DNA from: Chelydra serpentina
Taxonomy: Eukaryota > Chordata > Testudines > Chelydridae
Direction: 5' to 3'
Assembly (NCBI GenBank): GCA_037349315.1
Contig: JBAIAC010000008.1
Coordinates: forward strand, 37,236,001 to 37,300,000
DNA: 64,000 nucleotides
Below the pieces are notes generated by a model. It had not been told where the DNA came from and did no database searches. It worked only from the letters and a program-made list of their open reading frames with translations. Both the position numbers and the translations under genes were made by a program. Position 1 is the stretch's first letter. Each line of letters begins with the position of its first letter. Below are positions 46,385 to 58,160 of this stretch, one piece after another.

Positions 46385-46465
46385 CTGTGGATGAAATCTT
46401 GGCCCCATTGAAGTCAGCGGGAGTATTGCCATTGATGTCAGTGACCCAGGATTTCACCCTGGTAT
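46385..46465. repeat. Short old fold-back repeat
   Basis: GATGAAATCTTGGCCCCATT and CCAGGATTTCACCC are inverted ends around ATTGAAGTCAGCGGGAG and ATTGATGTCAGTG, so the whole 80 bases fold back on themselves. Similar fragments lie at 19725 and 31055. Confidence 0.55.
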
Positions 46466-46609
46466 TTGGTGAAATTGTAATTCCTTTGATGTCAACGGCA
46501 AAATTTCAATAGATTTCATGATGTCTTGATATCTACATAAGTTAACTAATTCTCCCTTCCATATTTTGCTAATTTTTGCTTAAAATTTCAATCTCCATTT
46601 AAGACATAG

Positions 46610-47955
46610 AAATGTAGGCCTGGAAGGGATCCCAATAGATCATCTAGTCCAGTCCACTGCACTGAGTCAGGACTAAGTATTATCTAGACCATCCATGACA
46701 GATGTTTGCCTATCCTGTTCTTAAAAACCTCCAATGATGGAGATTCCACAACTTCCCTAGGTAATTTGTTCCAATTCTTAACTACCCTTTCAGTTAGGAA
46801 TTTTTTTCCTAATGTCTAACCTAAATCTCCCTTGTTGCAGTTTCAGCTCATTACTTATTGTCCTGTGCTCAGTGGTTAAGGAGAACAGTTTATCATGCAC
46901 TTCTTTATAATAACCGTTTATACATTTGAAGACTGTATTCACATCTCCCTTCACTCCCTTCAGTCTTCTCATCTCCAGACTAAACGAACCCAGGATTTTT
47001 CATTTTTTCCTCATTGGTCATATTTTTTAGACCTTTAATAATTTGTGTTGCTCTCCTCTGGACTTTCTCAAATTTGTCGATATCTTTTCTGAAGTGTGGT
47101 GCCCAGAATTGGACAAAATACTCCAGTTGAGATCTTATCATTGCTGAGTGGAGTGGAAGAATTCATTCTTGTGTCTTGCTTACAACATTCCTGTTAATGT
47201 ATCACAGAATGATGTCTGGGGTTTTTTTGCAACAGTATTACACTGTTGACTCATATTTAGTTTGTGATCCATTATAAACCTCAAATCTTTTTTTCTGCAG
47301 TACTCCTGCCCAGGCAATCATTCCCATTTTGTATTTGTACAATTGAGTAGTCCTTCCTAAAGGTAGTACTTTGCATTGTCCTTATTGAATTTCATCCTAT
47401 TTATTTCAGATAATTTCTCCAGTTTGTCAAGATCATTCTGAAATCGAATCCTGCCCTCCAAAATGCTTGCAACCCCCCCCAGCTTGGTATCACTCACAAA
47501 CTTTATACGTGTACGCTCTATGCCATTATTCAAATAATTTATGAAGCTATTTAATAGAACTGGATTTCGAACAGATCCCTCCGGGACTCCACTCAATATT
47601 CCCTTCCAGCTTAATTTTGAACCATTGATAACTATGCTCAGGGTATGGTTTTCCAACCAGTTGCACACCTACTCAGGGCCGATGTAATCACTAGGCGAAC
47701 TAGGCATCCACCTAGGCATCCACCTTTCACCCAAGCTGCCTTCCACCTTCAGATTCTCAACTGGTTCCCCCCCATTTGTCAGAATCAAATCTAGAATAGC
47801 CTCTCCCCTAGTTGCTTTCTCCACCTTATGAAATAAAAAATTATCTCCAGTGCATTCCAAGATCTCGTTGGATAATCCGTGCTCTGCTGTATTATTCCCC
47901 CACAGACGTCTCAGTCACTGAAGTCCCCCGTCACCACCAAGTCCTGTGTTTTGGA
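46610..47955 (-). mobile_element. CR1 LINE, divergent and internally deleted
   Basis: The antisense 3' part (46610..47672) has the reverse transcriptase C-terminal region: [11 protein letters not shown] (46790..46972 frame), and NWLENHTLSIVINGSKLSW, LSGVPEGSVRNPVLLNSFIN, KFVSDTKLGG (47357..47668 frame); the catalytic FADD has become FVSD. Beyond 47726 the minus strand carries endonuclease remnants [22 protein letters not shown] and VEGSLGE. The reverse transcriptase N-terminal half that should lie between them is missing, and a hAT-like fragment sits at the join. More diverged than the copies at 716 and 8146, so older. Confidence 0.85.
47672..47726. mobile_element. Terminal fragment of a GC-rich hAT-like element
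   Basis: CAGGGCCGATGTAATCACTA followed by GGCGAACTAGGCATCCACCT resembles the left end of the element at 16524 (CAGGGCCGGCGCTTGCACTA, GGCGACCCTAGG). Only the first 50 or so bases are present, at the breakpoint between two CR1 pieces. Confidence 0.5.
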
Positions 47956-48689
47956 TGATTTTGTTAGTTGTTTAAAAAAAACTTTATCCGCCTTTTGTTC
48001 TTGGTTAGATGCTCTGCCCATACATACCTCAAGCTACTTCATGTGACCCATGTGTGGCACTCATTTGGTCTGAATTTTTTTCTATGGAAAATAAAGGCTT
48101 TGTGAGAAAAAGAAGCAAATAAATTAGACTAAGATACATGATTCTTAATTTGAGGAATAACTTAGTGTTAAATATAGGAAAAAGACCTCAAAATAGGCAT
48201 TCTTAAACACAGAGACAGATGGCAGCAGCACTTGGCAAATATTCACCTTCTTTTCAACATGTTTAAATAATGTTTATCAAACAATTATTTAACAATAGAT
48301 GTAGATAAAATTCAAGGTATTCACTAAATTTCATTTAAACCAGAATGGCAGGCTGATATGAAAGTGTCCTATAAATAACAGTAACCAGCTGTTCAATGGG
48401 AGTCAGTAAGCCAGAACGAGAGATTTTGGAAATACAAATTTACATTTTTTTTCTATTTTTCTTGTAATCAAATATTTTCTCCTCTTTCTCGGCTCGGAAC
48501 TCAATATACAATTTATAAACCTGGTTTAATGATTAGAGGTGAAACCAGATGGCCATATTTTATCTTGTTTAATTTGTTCCACTGATGGATATCTGGGCCC
48601 TAATTTGATCTATCAATGGACTCTAATTGTTTATGATGTACTGTAGGAATGCACATAGGATTATGAACATACACACAAGCACAAAGTGA
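47956..48689. other. Intron sequence immediately upstream of the exon
   Basis: No transposon was recognised in the last 700 bases before the GRM8 exon, which contrasts with the repeat-dense upstream region. Confidence 0.5.
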
Positions 48690-48719
48690 TTTGACTCTTT
48701 TTTTCTTTCTTTTCCATAG
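48690..48719 (+). other. Splice acceptor with polypyrimidine tract
   Basis: A nearly pure T/C run precedes the exon and ends in CCATAG, with the AG at 48718..48719. The reading frame and the glutamate receptor homology begin immediately after it, which fixes the exon start. The tract is long and strong, consistent with a constitutively used exon. Confidence 0.9.
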
Positions 48720-48920
48720 GCTTGGAAAGAATTGCAAGAGATTCATCCTATGAGCAAGAAGGAAAGGTCCAGTTTGTCATTGATGCTGTATATTCCATGG
48801 CCTATGCACTACATAGCATGCATAAAGATCTCTGTCCTGGATATATTGGTCTGTGTCCAAGGATGAGCACGATTGATGGTAAAGAGCTACTTAGTTATAT
48901 CCGGGCTGTAAACTTTAACG
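48720..48920 (+). CDS. GRM8: Internal coding exon of metabotropic glutamate receptor 8
   Basis: This is the only host protein-coding segment recognised. It is 201 bases long: 66 full codons plus one codon split at each end, so both introns are phase 1. The split codons would both read glycine. The translation begins [18 protein letters not shown] and ends YIRAVNFN. I recognise it as the group III metabotropic glutamate receptor extracellular domain; [11 protein letters not shown] and [15 protein letters not shown] fit GRM8 better than GRM4, GRM6 or GRM7. In the family this stretch lies in the glutamate-binding Venus-flytrap domain, upstream of the cysteine-rich linker and the seven membrane helices. 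The receptor couples to Gi/o at presynaptic membranes. Two cysteines are present ([11 protein letters not shown]). Relative to the human protein as I recall it there are two conservative changes to serine. No stop or frameshift is seen. The other exons lie outside the window. Confidence 0.93.
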
Positions 48921-48926
48921 GTAAGT
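48921..48926 (+). other. Splice donor GTAAGT
   Basis: A consensus GTAAGT follows the last exon base, which is the first base of a glycine codon. Receptor homology stops at this point and the open frame ends a few codons later inside the intron. Confidence 0.92.
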
Positions 48927-50845
48927 TATAAGCATTTTTTTTCTTCTTCTCTAAATGCTTCAGAAGTGACAGGATTTCTTCTATATATAGGACACTTTAA
49001 GGCACAGTGGAAAACACAGGATTAGAAGCAGTTCTCTTTTTAATCAGATGTGTGAGTTTTTCCACCTGCTTTGAAACCCCATCGTAACGTTAAGCTGCCG
49101 CTAAAAGAGGCAGACGTTTAAAAATAAGAATCTGTCAATCAAACTATTCTGGTGGAAAACTGCTATTATAGAAACAACTAGAGGACTTATTCAGTCCTCT
49201 TGGCAGATTAAATTCCTGTGATGGTGCTTGCTCGTGCATTTGTTAGGGAATGAATGGTAGAAAATGCCTTTTTGCAAATTATTTTCTTTTAAAATCAGTT
49301 TAATGATTTTCCTACAATAGTGAATAATTTGGAGGTTGCTTTGTATTTACATATTTAAAACTTGATTAAATAATTGCTATCCATTCTGGGTCCTGTTCTA
49401 TGTCATTGGTATTGATTCAGTGATTTAGTCAATTTTAAGCCAAGCACAGTGTTAAAAAACCCAACCAAAAAACCCCAACAAAAACCACCACCACCACAAC
49501 CTACACTGCATAAGCTGCTGTGCAGCTGGGATCTGCCTGCTGGAGAAATATAGTTACGGATGCTTATGCCACTGTCAGAAGAGGCTGTTAAAGAATATAC
49601 TTAATTTATAGGTATTAAATTGAAAAGAGCGAAACATACTTCATGGCAAAACAAAGTTACTGAAAATGTATGGTCTTTCATGAAAGTCATAATTGTTGTA
49701 GATTACATCTGTCATTATTTTCAGATGAATTGATACAGTGTTCTTTACTGGATTCCCCCCCGCACATCCCCATTTGGCTGTAATCCACATACCAGACGTG
49801 CCTCCTAACCATACACAGAGTAGCACTGTCTATCACAATATACTCCAATGACCTCAGCTGCCAGCCTTTTATAAAACAGCACAAGGTCATTTTCAATTTA
49901 GCTTCCAAGTGGAAGCTGTTTTTGCTTCAGGTAATAAACCAGACCATTTGGTTGATATGAACATTGTCCATAGTTTGTAATATATTTATTCTTTCCTGAA
50001 AGATTTTTCTTTTTTCATCCTATGAAATTTCCTGGTACAGGGAATCCTTGTCTCATTCAAGTGGGTTTGAATGATTCTTTAATGATTTTAAAGAAAACCT
50101 TGAGCAAAATAGGTAACTGACAAACGGGGAATGTTATGATGACAAAGTATGCAGGAAAGGTTTGCCATGATTTTTCCGATGTTTCCAATACATATTCTTT
50201 TGAATCTAAGTTGTTAAGGCATAAAGAAAGTGATCCATTTTCATTTGGTTGGTGCAGACGTTTAGCATAAAAAGATAAGCTGTACAGTTTATTTCAAACC
50301 ACTCTCACCCTAAAGATTTATGTATTTGATTAATACCTGTTGTGATTTATCTAGTCTGCTGTAACTGTTGCTGTACATACAAGGAGATGAAACGTGGCGT
50401 GTTTTATAAATATCATGATGGACACTGATGAGAACATTTTATCTTTTTTTTTACATTAGTGATTTATCAGAAGTGGAAAAAATGCAGATAAGGTCAATTT
50501 TTCAAACCCTAAGAAATAATTGCATTAATTAATCCCTCATATTGGTTTAGTCCACATACTCTATCAAAGGTAAACTGCGCTTTTCAGTCCTTTGGTGTGT
50601 GGAACAAATAGTGTGCAGCAGAATTTGAGGACCAAATTCAGCCTCGTCCCTATCTGTAGAGGTCCCCTAGGAAGTGGACTTGATGTGGTTCTGAGGGTAC
50701 TGTTCAGGGGAAAGGTGGACACAAGGCTGTGTGGGCCAGGACCACAAGACTTGTTCTTGTATGGATCTTTTCATCATTTAATTGTTGTGGTGGTGGTAGT
50801 AGGAGAAGCTGAATAAGGGCCTGAAGCAGCTACAACCATTGATCT
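48927..50845. other. Intron downstream of the exon, no transposon seen
   Basis: Contains a short CCA/CAAAA-rich tract near 49465..49500. No transposon signature was recognised for about 1.9 kb after the exon. Confidence 0.5.
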
Positions 50846-52031
50846 GGAGAAGATATGGGGAAAGCAGTGGACGTGATATACCTTCACTTTAGCAAAGCTT
50901 TTGATATGGTCTCCCACAGTATTCGTGCCAGCAAGTTAAATAAGTATGGATTGGATGAATGGACAGTAAGATGGATAGAAAGCTGGCTAGATCGTTGGGC
51001 TCAATGGGTAGTGATCAATGGCTCGATATCTAGTTGGCAGCTGGTATCAAGATGGAGTACCCCAGGGGTTGGTCCTCGGGCCGGTTTTGCTCAATATCTT
51101 CATTAATGATCTGGATGATGGGATGGATTGCACCCTCAGCAAGTTCGCGGAGGACACTAAGCTGGGGGGAGAGGTAGATACGCTGGAGGGTAGGAATAGA
51201 GTCCAGAGGGACCTAGACAAATTGGAAGATTGGGCCAAAAGACATCGGATGAGATTCAACACGGACAAGTGCAAAATCCTGCACTTAGGATGGAAGAATC
51301 CATGCACTGCTATAGGCTGGGGACCGACTGGCTAAGCGACAGTTCTGCAGAAAAGGACCTAGGGATTACAGTGAACAAGAAGCTGGATATGAGTCAACAG
51401 TGTACTCTTGTTGCCAAGAAGGCTAACGGCATATTGGGCTGCATTAGTAGGAGCATTGCCAGCAGATCCAGGGAAGTGATTATTCCCCTTTATATGGCAC
51501 TGGTGAGGCCACATCTGGAGTATTATGTCCAGTTTTGGGCCCCCCACTACAGAAAGGATGTGGACAAATTGGAGAGAGTCCAGCAGAGGACAATGAAAAT
51601 GATTAGGGGGCTGGGGCACATGACTTATGAGGAAAGGCTGAAGGAGTTGGGGTTATTTAGTGTGCAGAAGAGAAGAGTGAGGGGGAATTGATAGCAGCCT
51701 TCAACTACCTGGAGTGGGGTTCCAAAGAGGATAGAGCCCGGCTGTTCTCAGTGGTGACAGATGATAGAACAAGAAGCAATGGTCTCAAGTTTCAATGAGG
51801 GAGGTCTAGATTGGATATTAGGAAAAACTATTTCACTAGGAGGGTGGTGAAATACTGGAATGGGTGACCTAGGGAGGTGGTGGAATCTCCATCCTTAGGG
51901 TTTTTAAGACCAAGCCTTGACCAAGCCCTGGCTGGGATGATTTAGTTGGAGTTGGTCCTGCTTTGAGCAGGGGGTTGGACTAGATGACCTCCTGAGGTCT
52001 CTTCCAACCCTAATGTTCTATTATTCTATGA
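50846..52031 (+). mobile_element. CR1 LINE, 5'-truncated copy with part of the reverse transcriptase
   Basis: Sense CR1 of about 1.2 kb. Reverse transcriptase pieces are [64 protein letters not shown] and VRPHLEYYVQFWAPH. Both catalytic sites are altered (YLDF to YLHF, FADD to FAED), and the coding region is split over at least three frames (50855..51106, 51018..51335, 51230..51691), so it is inactive. The 3' end is the CR1 tail GGACTAGATGACCTCCTGAG, TTCCAACCCTAATG, ATTATTCTATGAC. Confidence 0.93.
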
Positions 52032-54121
52032 CGTCTCAGTCGCTGGAAAAGCTCTGGATCCTCTGTAGAAGGTACCTGGATCTTCCCTACATGCATGTAG
52101 GATGCTGAGCTCTCACTTTGGCCAGTAACACATCTCAGACACCTTCATGGACCTTCTTTTGTGGCTGAGAGATATGTACATGTGAAACATTATAGTCTGA
52201 ACTACAAGAATTGAAATGTAACAAAGTGCCCATGCCAGTAAGTGCAAAATAAATTTGCATGTGCACTTCCATTGGAACTGCTAACTTCAATGTACCATTG
52301 CACTAAAGCTCTTGATTCTAGAAAGCTTAGAAACAAATGTTGGAGTTGGTCATAGGGAACACACTCTGCCTTAAAAAGTTGTTAAATATTTTACTAAGGA
52401 AATGGGTGGAAAAGGGGATGGCACATAGCTCTAAGGGATTTTGCTAGCCTCTTATCTGGGAGGAGGTCACTCGTGATGATGGTGGCAGTGAGGGGAAGTA
52501 CCTTTCGCATTCAGACAAAATACAGCCTATAAAATACTAAGGAAATAAGATGCAGAGGTGTGTTCCTATAATCCACAAGCATGAAAGGTAGTATTTTAGT
52601 TACTTTCATAAAAATTGCCAGTATTTCTGTTGGTAAATAATATATTAATACACTGAAAGCAACATTAGGGGGGAAAAAAGGCAGAAAGTTAGAGCCTGAT
52701 CTTGCAAGCTCTCCGATGTAGAGCTTACACTGATTTCAGATGGCCCTTCCCGCTGGGAAGGCTGACTGAATCAGGCCCAGTTTTGCAAGAATGTAGCAAT
52801 TTTTAATATCCAGGGACAATGGGCATTTTACCAGCTATATAGATTATTTTTTGGTTTGGCTTCAGAGTATCCCTGCTCTGTTATGTCCAGACTGTTTAGA
52901 TGTTGGGTCACTTTCTCCTCTCTATTACTCCCATGCAACCTTATTGACCTCAGTGAGATTTCCTGGGTGTAACTGCTATTAATATATTGTCACACTGAGT
53001 CCTATAGACATGGCTTTGTTAAAATTGATTAAACATAATGAATGATATGAAGAATACCTTCACAGCACCCAGAAAGCTTTGATGAACAGGGAAGAATATA
53101 ACTTTCTGTTAAATGGTGATAATTGTTTAGCTTTTGAATGCAGGTAATCAGTCTTAAAAGTGCTTATTTTTGACGACTCTTTGTTTACTTATATTTATAT
53201 TGCAAAGAAGATTTTATTCCCCTAAAGGATTCATCCATGTAATATTCTGTGACACTTTCATGACAGCAGGGTCATCATAATCTCCAAAGCACAGTGTATT
53301 GATGTAATTGATATGACATTAGTTTCTGCTTTGATGAACTTCCACAAGTTACATTTTAAACCCAGAATATCACATAGCAGAATGTGATCGTAACGGGGAT
53401 AGCACTTTTACACTTGTAATGGGAATGAGGAAATTTGATGGATGTGTCAGCTTCTGCATATGAATCTACTTTAATGAATTGTTCAATCTTTTCTGGAGTG
53501 CATGTGTGAGTATTTGTTGTTCTTGTTATTATTATTATTGGATTTGGTTCTTGAGACACCTACCAGTCAAACAAAGCAAGCTATATAGAAAGCATAATCA
53601 ATTGCTTTTCATATATAGTGGCAGTTTAGTAGTTAATTTGGTTTGATAGGGGAACCTTGAACAGCTATATTTTTACGGCATTTTGTAGTGTCATCGGGAA
53701 ATGTATGGTTTGTGAAAGCTGGGAAAATCCTAAGAGCCCTGTTTTAGCTGCAGGTCAAAACTATTGCAGTATTGCTAACTCTTGTGAATTTTTTGACTAG
53801 TGATGGATTTTGGAGGGTTCTGGAACCTGTCTCTTGATGACATGAAAAGCTCTAGCCATTTTAAGAAGAAACTTGGGTCCCCAACCCCACTTGACCCCTT
53901 AGGCTGAAAAGCCCAAGCTCCAGCCCTAGCTGGAATATCCACATTGCTATTTTTTTGCACACTAGCTTGAACCCTGCAAGTGTGAGTCTGTCTATCTGGG
54001 CTGGAAGGCTTGCTCACATCCCAGTGTAGACATACCCTCAGTGGCTATCTAAAAGGGTGAAAGAGGGTGGTGGCTGGGCTCTATGGCTACTGTCCCCTTT
54101 GCAATCCCCAATTCCTATACC
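52032..54121. other. Intron with old repeat fragments
   Basis: 52694..52790 holds an old fold-back fragment (GAGCCTGATCTTGCAAG and ATCAGGCCCAG). 53895..54042 ends CCCAGTGTAGACATACCCT, the terminus of the GTCTACACTG element group, with no clear left end. An ATT tract lies near 53525..53540. Confidence 0.45.
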
Positions 54122-54440
54122 AGGAATCGGCAACCTTTGGCATGTGGCCCGACAGGGTAAGCCCTCCGGCGAACCTGGCCAGTTTGTTTACCTACCACGT
54201 CCGCAGGTTCGGCCGATTGCAGCTCCCACTGGCCGCGGTTCACCACTCCGGGCCAATGGGGGCTGCGGATAGTGGTGGCCAGCATATCCCTTAGCCCGCA
54301 CTGCTTCCCGCAGGCCCATTGGCCTGGAGGGGCAAACCGCAGCCAGTGGGAGCCGCGATCGGCCGAACCTGTGGACGCTTCAGGTAAGCAAATCGTCCTG
54401 GCCCGCTGGGAGGCCACGTGCCAAAGGTTGCCGATCCCTG
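54122..54440. mobile_element. Nonautonomous hAT element with perfect target duplication
   Basis: TCCTATAC is repeated exactly at 54114..54121 and 54441..54448. The ends are 29-base inverted repeats matching at 27 positions: the left begins CAGGAATCGGCAACCTTTGG and the right ends GGTTGCCGATCCCTG. Inside, further inverted blocks (GGTTCGGCCGATTGC against GCGATCGGCCGAACC) make most of the 319 bases self-complementary. CAG..CTG ends and an 8-bp duplication are hAT hallmarks. No transposase is encoded. The ACC/GGC-rich interior is shared with the smaller element at 13631. Confidence 0.92.
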
Positions 54441-54526
54441 TCCTATACATAAATTTGGGAGGGAAATAATACAGCTTCAAGTTATACAATATATATCCCC
54501 TTTGTTGGCTTGTATTATACAAAATA

Positions 54527-54652
54527 GAGAGACAAGATGAGTGAGGTAATATCTTGTATTGTAACAACTTTTATCGGTAAGACAGAAGTTGGTCCAATAA
54601 AAGACATTGCCTCACCCATCTTGTCTCTCTAATATCCTGGGAACAACACTGC
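54527..54652. mobile_element. Fold-back element with perfect 13-bp target duplication
   Basis: ATTATACAAAATA is repeated exactly at 54514..54526 and 54653..54665. The 126-base insert has inverted arms GAGAGACAAGATGAGTGAGG and CCTCACCCATCTTGTCTCTC, continuing through TATTGTAACAACTTTTA and GAAGTTGGTCCAATAAAA. The centre that could hold a hammerhead core is deleted. It shares arms with 26872..26976. The 13-bp duplication, close in length to the 14 bp at 27146..27327, points to the same class of element, tentatively Penelope-like. Confidence 0.68.
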
Positions 54653-54665
54653 ATTATACAAAATA

Positions 54666-57600
54666 AGCAGGGGAATTTGAAGGGCACAATCCTGTGACAT
54701 ACTTAGTGCCTCTTGCAAGGTGCTAAACTCCCATTGAAGTCAGGAGGAGGCAATAACAACCTTGCAGAATCATACACATTTTTGAGGACATTTTGAAACA
54801 TTTTTTAGAAAGTGATTAATCTGTGAACCTCCTGCCATACATATAGAAGCAGGAGGTGGATGCAATGGATATTTCCTTTGGGCAATGATAAAACATACAC
54901 ACATAGTATAGATCAGATTGTCCTCTTTCATTGCTGTTCCTCTGCAAAAATAAAGCTAGAATTATGTAGCTGTCATCCTAAAGGTAAAGGTCATAATTCC
55001 CAATTTTCACATAACTTCTTTAATTATCAGGTTGAAGAATAGAATAATGTTCAGTCTTCCTATAGCTTCATAGTTAGTGTGCTGTTATTATGTGGACCAG
55101 CTGAACTGTTCTTTGCTAACCACCTTAATTTAAGTGTTCATATATTCAGTGCAGAAAACTACATTTCAGGAACGTTACAGTTACATGGCACTCAGGAAAT
55201 GCCAAAATTATGGCTGCACCTAACTCAGTCCATTATGCAAGCCTTACAATACAGTGTTTAATTACACAATTATTAAGGGAAAGGTCGTGACTTGACCTGC
55301 AAGCTCATGCATGGGAGTTTAGGGATGCAAGGACATTCCTTCCTCCCCTGCATACGCTAATGGCCCCATAGGTCATGTCATGGATGGAGATCAGCCTCCA
55401 AAGAACTGTGACTTTGCCTCCTTCACGGGTGGGATGGGAATAGGTCAGAAGGAACAGGGAATGGGAGGAGCATTGACTCTGCCAGCATAGCAATCTGAGC
55501 CAGTGCATAAGGGAAGAGTAATTGGCTATTAGTACAATGCAATACCATACAATATTTTTATAATACAACCTTAGATAACCAATTGTAGAATCTTGTAACA
55601 TTTCTTTATTCTTTTTATACTTGCACTAATTTCTTAGTTATAGTGGGCCAACATATCTTTATTGACTTAGATTTTGTAATATGGTAAATTATTTTTTGTT
55701 TGAAGGTATTTATTTAATTAATTTGGTCAGAAAATGCACAAAAGATCATCCTTTGTTAAAAAAGCAAACATAGAAAATTTCATCCCAAAATGTTACAATG
55801 GTGAGTGACTGAAGACTGAAGGTAAGAATGGTCATGAATATTCAAACCCACATATAATTGTGGCTGCTATTATGGAATTAATTTTTTTAAAGTAATTATA
55901 TAATGTATTTTTAGAAAAAAATGAAGTAAATATTCATCTACAGAAGACAGATTTTAATGAATGAAGACAGAAATTTCAGAAAGGATTTTGAACCACCAAA
56001 TGAGCCATAACCATAACATCAGCTGTTTGTATAATTTATATGCCACTCCAATTACTTCCAGTTGCTACTAGATTGACCTGAATCTTGAAATTCATTCAGT
56101 GTTAATATGCAGATCACACTTCAGATCAAAAATTTTCTCAGATAAATCTTCACCCTCCATTGCTCTCCTCAAGTACACTCAATACATGATGTTTCATTTG
56201 CAAATTGTTTTCCAATATGTGTGTTCTTATTAGGTGTAAAAATATACTCTTGGCTTAAAACTCAGAAACTTTGAAAATCCAAATCAAGTTTCATTTTCTC
56301 ATGGGTCAAATTATTAATACATACTGTAGGAAGATTCAGTGGATTCCTCAGTTAATGCTGGATTGTACTTTCTGCATACACAGATGTTAGTTCTGGGAAA
56401 TTGCATGAACAGACATGTACATACACACAAGTGAACATGAACAAGTTGAGGCTCTGAAATCAGGCCTTAATGTGAAAAGGACACCACTGAAAAAAAGAAA
56501 TATTGAGGAAATCATGGTTTTAAAACAACAAAGTTCATACATTGATTTTTAAAGATGAAAACCTAGCACAATGGAAGAATTAATCCACATGATATTTGGG
56601 GCCCAGTTCTGCAGGATGCCAGGTGCCTTCTGGAGGTGCTGAGTAATCTTAGCTCCCAGTGAAATTAGTGTGAGCAGAGGATACTTAGCATTTCATACGA
56701 CTGGGCTCTGTGATGGGATTTCCAAAACCATGTATGTGATTTAGGAGTACAAGTTCCACTGAAAATCAGTGTGCTCACAACTCACTTAAGCACTTTTGAA
56801 ACTCCAACTCCAAGAGAGTTACTACTACAGAAATAAAGGTTTGCTGTGACAGCTGAGGACACCAAGAGTCTATATTTTTTGAAAATATTTTATTTATACT
56901 GCAGTTATTAAGTTGTAGTTCATTGTTTCCTAGTGCCCACAGCCCTATTATGTTAGACACTGAAGAGTTTATTGTCTAAGTATAAAATGAGAGACCACAG
57001 GTGGGTACAACAGGCAGATGGGAGAGCACAAGGTAACAGGGAAAAGGATCATCCATATTGTTCTTGCTGGCTTGTGCCAAACATCAGCTGAATCAATCAG
57101 TACTATGGATATTGGACAAGCAAAGGGAAACGGCAGGATGGCGTAGTAGCAGCGGAGGAGGAAAGTCTATTAGCAGTGGTACTAACACTTGTGATGTTAT
57201 CACCCGTCTTGTAGTGATCCGTGTTCTTTTAAAGCCCCAACTCTGGAATCTGTTGATTACATAAGAAACGTAACTTTAGGGGTGTTTTTGTTTTTTTTAA
57301 GTTTCTAGCCATTGTGGTTGCAGAGAAATGTTGGAAAATTTGACTGGTGTGTAAACTGAAAGCACAAAAACCAGAGGGCAAACAAAACGGACCCCAAATG
57401 TATTATTATTTTAAATCTCATTGATTTGTGGGGGTGTCTAACTTTTGATTTTTGAGTGCTTGAGACAGGCAATTCTCTATCAGCCTTTCCTTTTCACTAT
57501 ATAAGAGCAAGGTGGTATTATTATAATGATTAGCTTGTATCACAGAAGCTTGATGTCCAGTTTTTCTGTCCTTCTGTGCTAAATTGGATAAGGATTAGAT

Positions 57601-58160
57601 CTCTTAAAACCTTATTGGGAATGTGGCAGGGGGTGATTCCAAATAAATTTAGTTCTGACATGCTAATTACTGTAATAGAATTAATCCAGCTGGATATACA
57701 AGAGGCTAATGTTGTTCAGTGATCTGAATCCCTCTTGCTGGTTTTATGTAACGTGCAGCCAGATTAAAATACATTGTCCCTATGTGATCACCAGAAGGAC
57801 TAAAGCCCCACATTTTTGAAGAGGGGTGAATATTAATCCCCACTTTATATGGGCAGAAGATTTCTGAGCACCAAAGAAGTGCATCCGTAATCACATCATT
57901 TTCTTAGGCAAATTTAAGAAGTGTCTTATTCAGGTGGGGTACAATTCTCTTAGGTGCTAAGTGCTTTACAGATGTTGAGCATCCTTCATGCTGAGATGAG
58001 GATCCTCAAGATGTTTCAGGACCAAATTTATTGTTAGCAAAATGCCTGAGTGATAGATTAAGTTGGAAGAATCCTCTCAAACAATCAACTCTGATCCCAT
58101 GAATCAAGCAAGCAGGGATTATGCAGTATGTTTCTCTGTTCATATATTTATCTAAGTCCT
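54666..58160. other. Long intron stretch, no feature seen
   Basis: Unique-looking, AT-rich sequence of about 3.5 kb. At 54700..54745 a short fragment with ATTGAAGTCAGGAGG resembles the old fold-back family. Nothing else was recognised. Confidence 0.45.
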
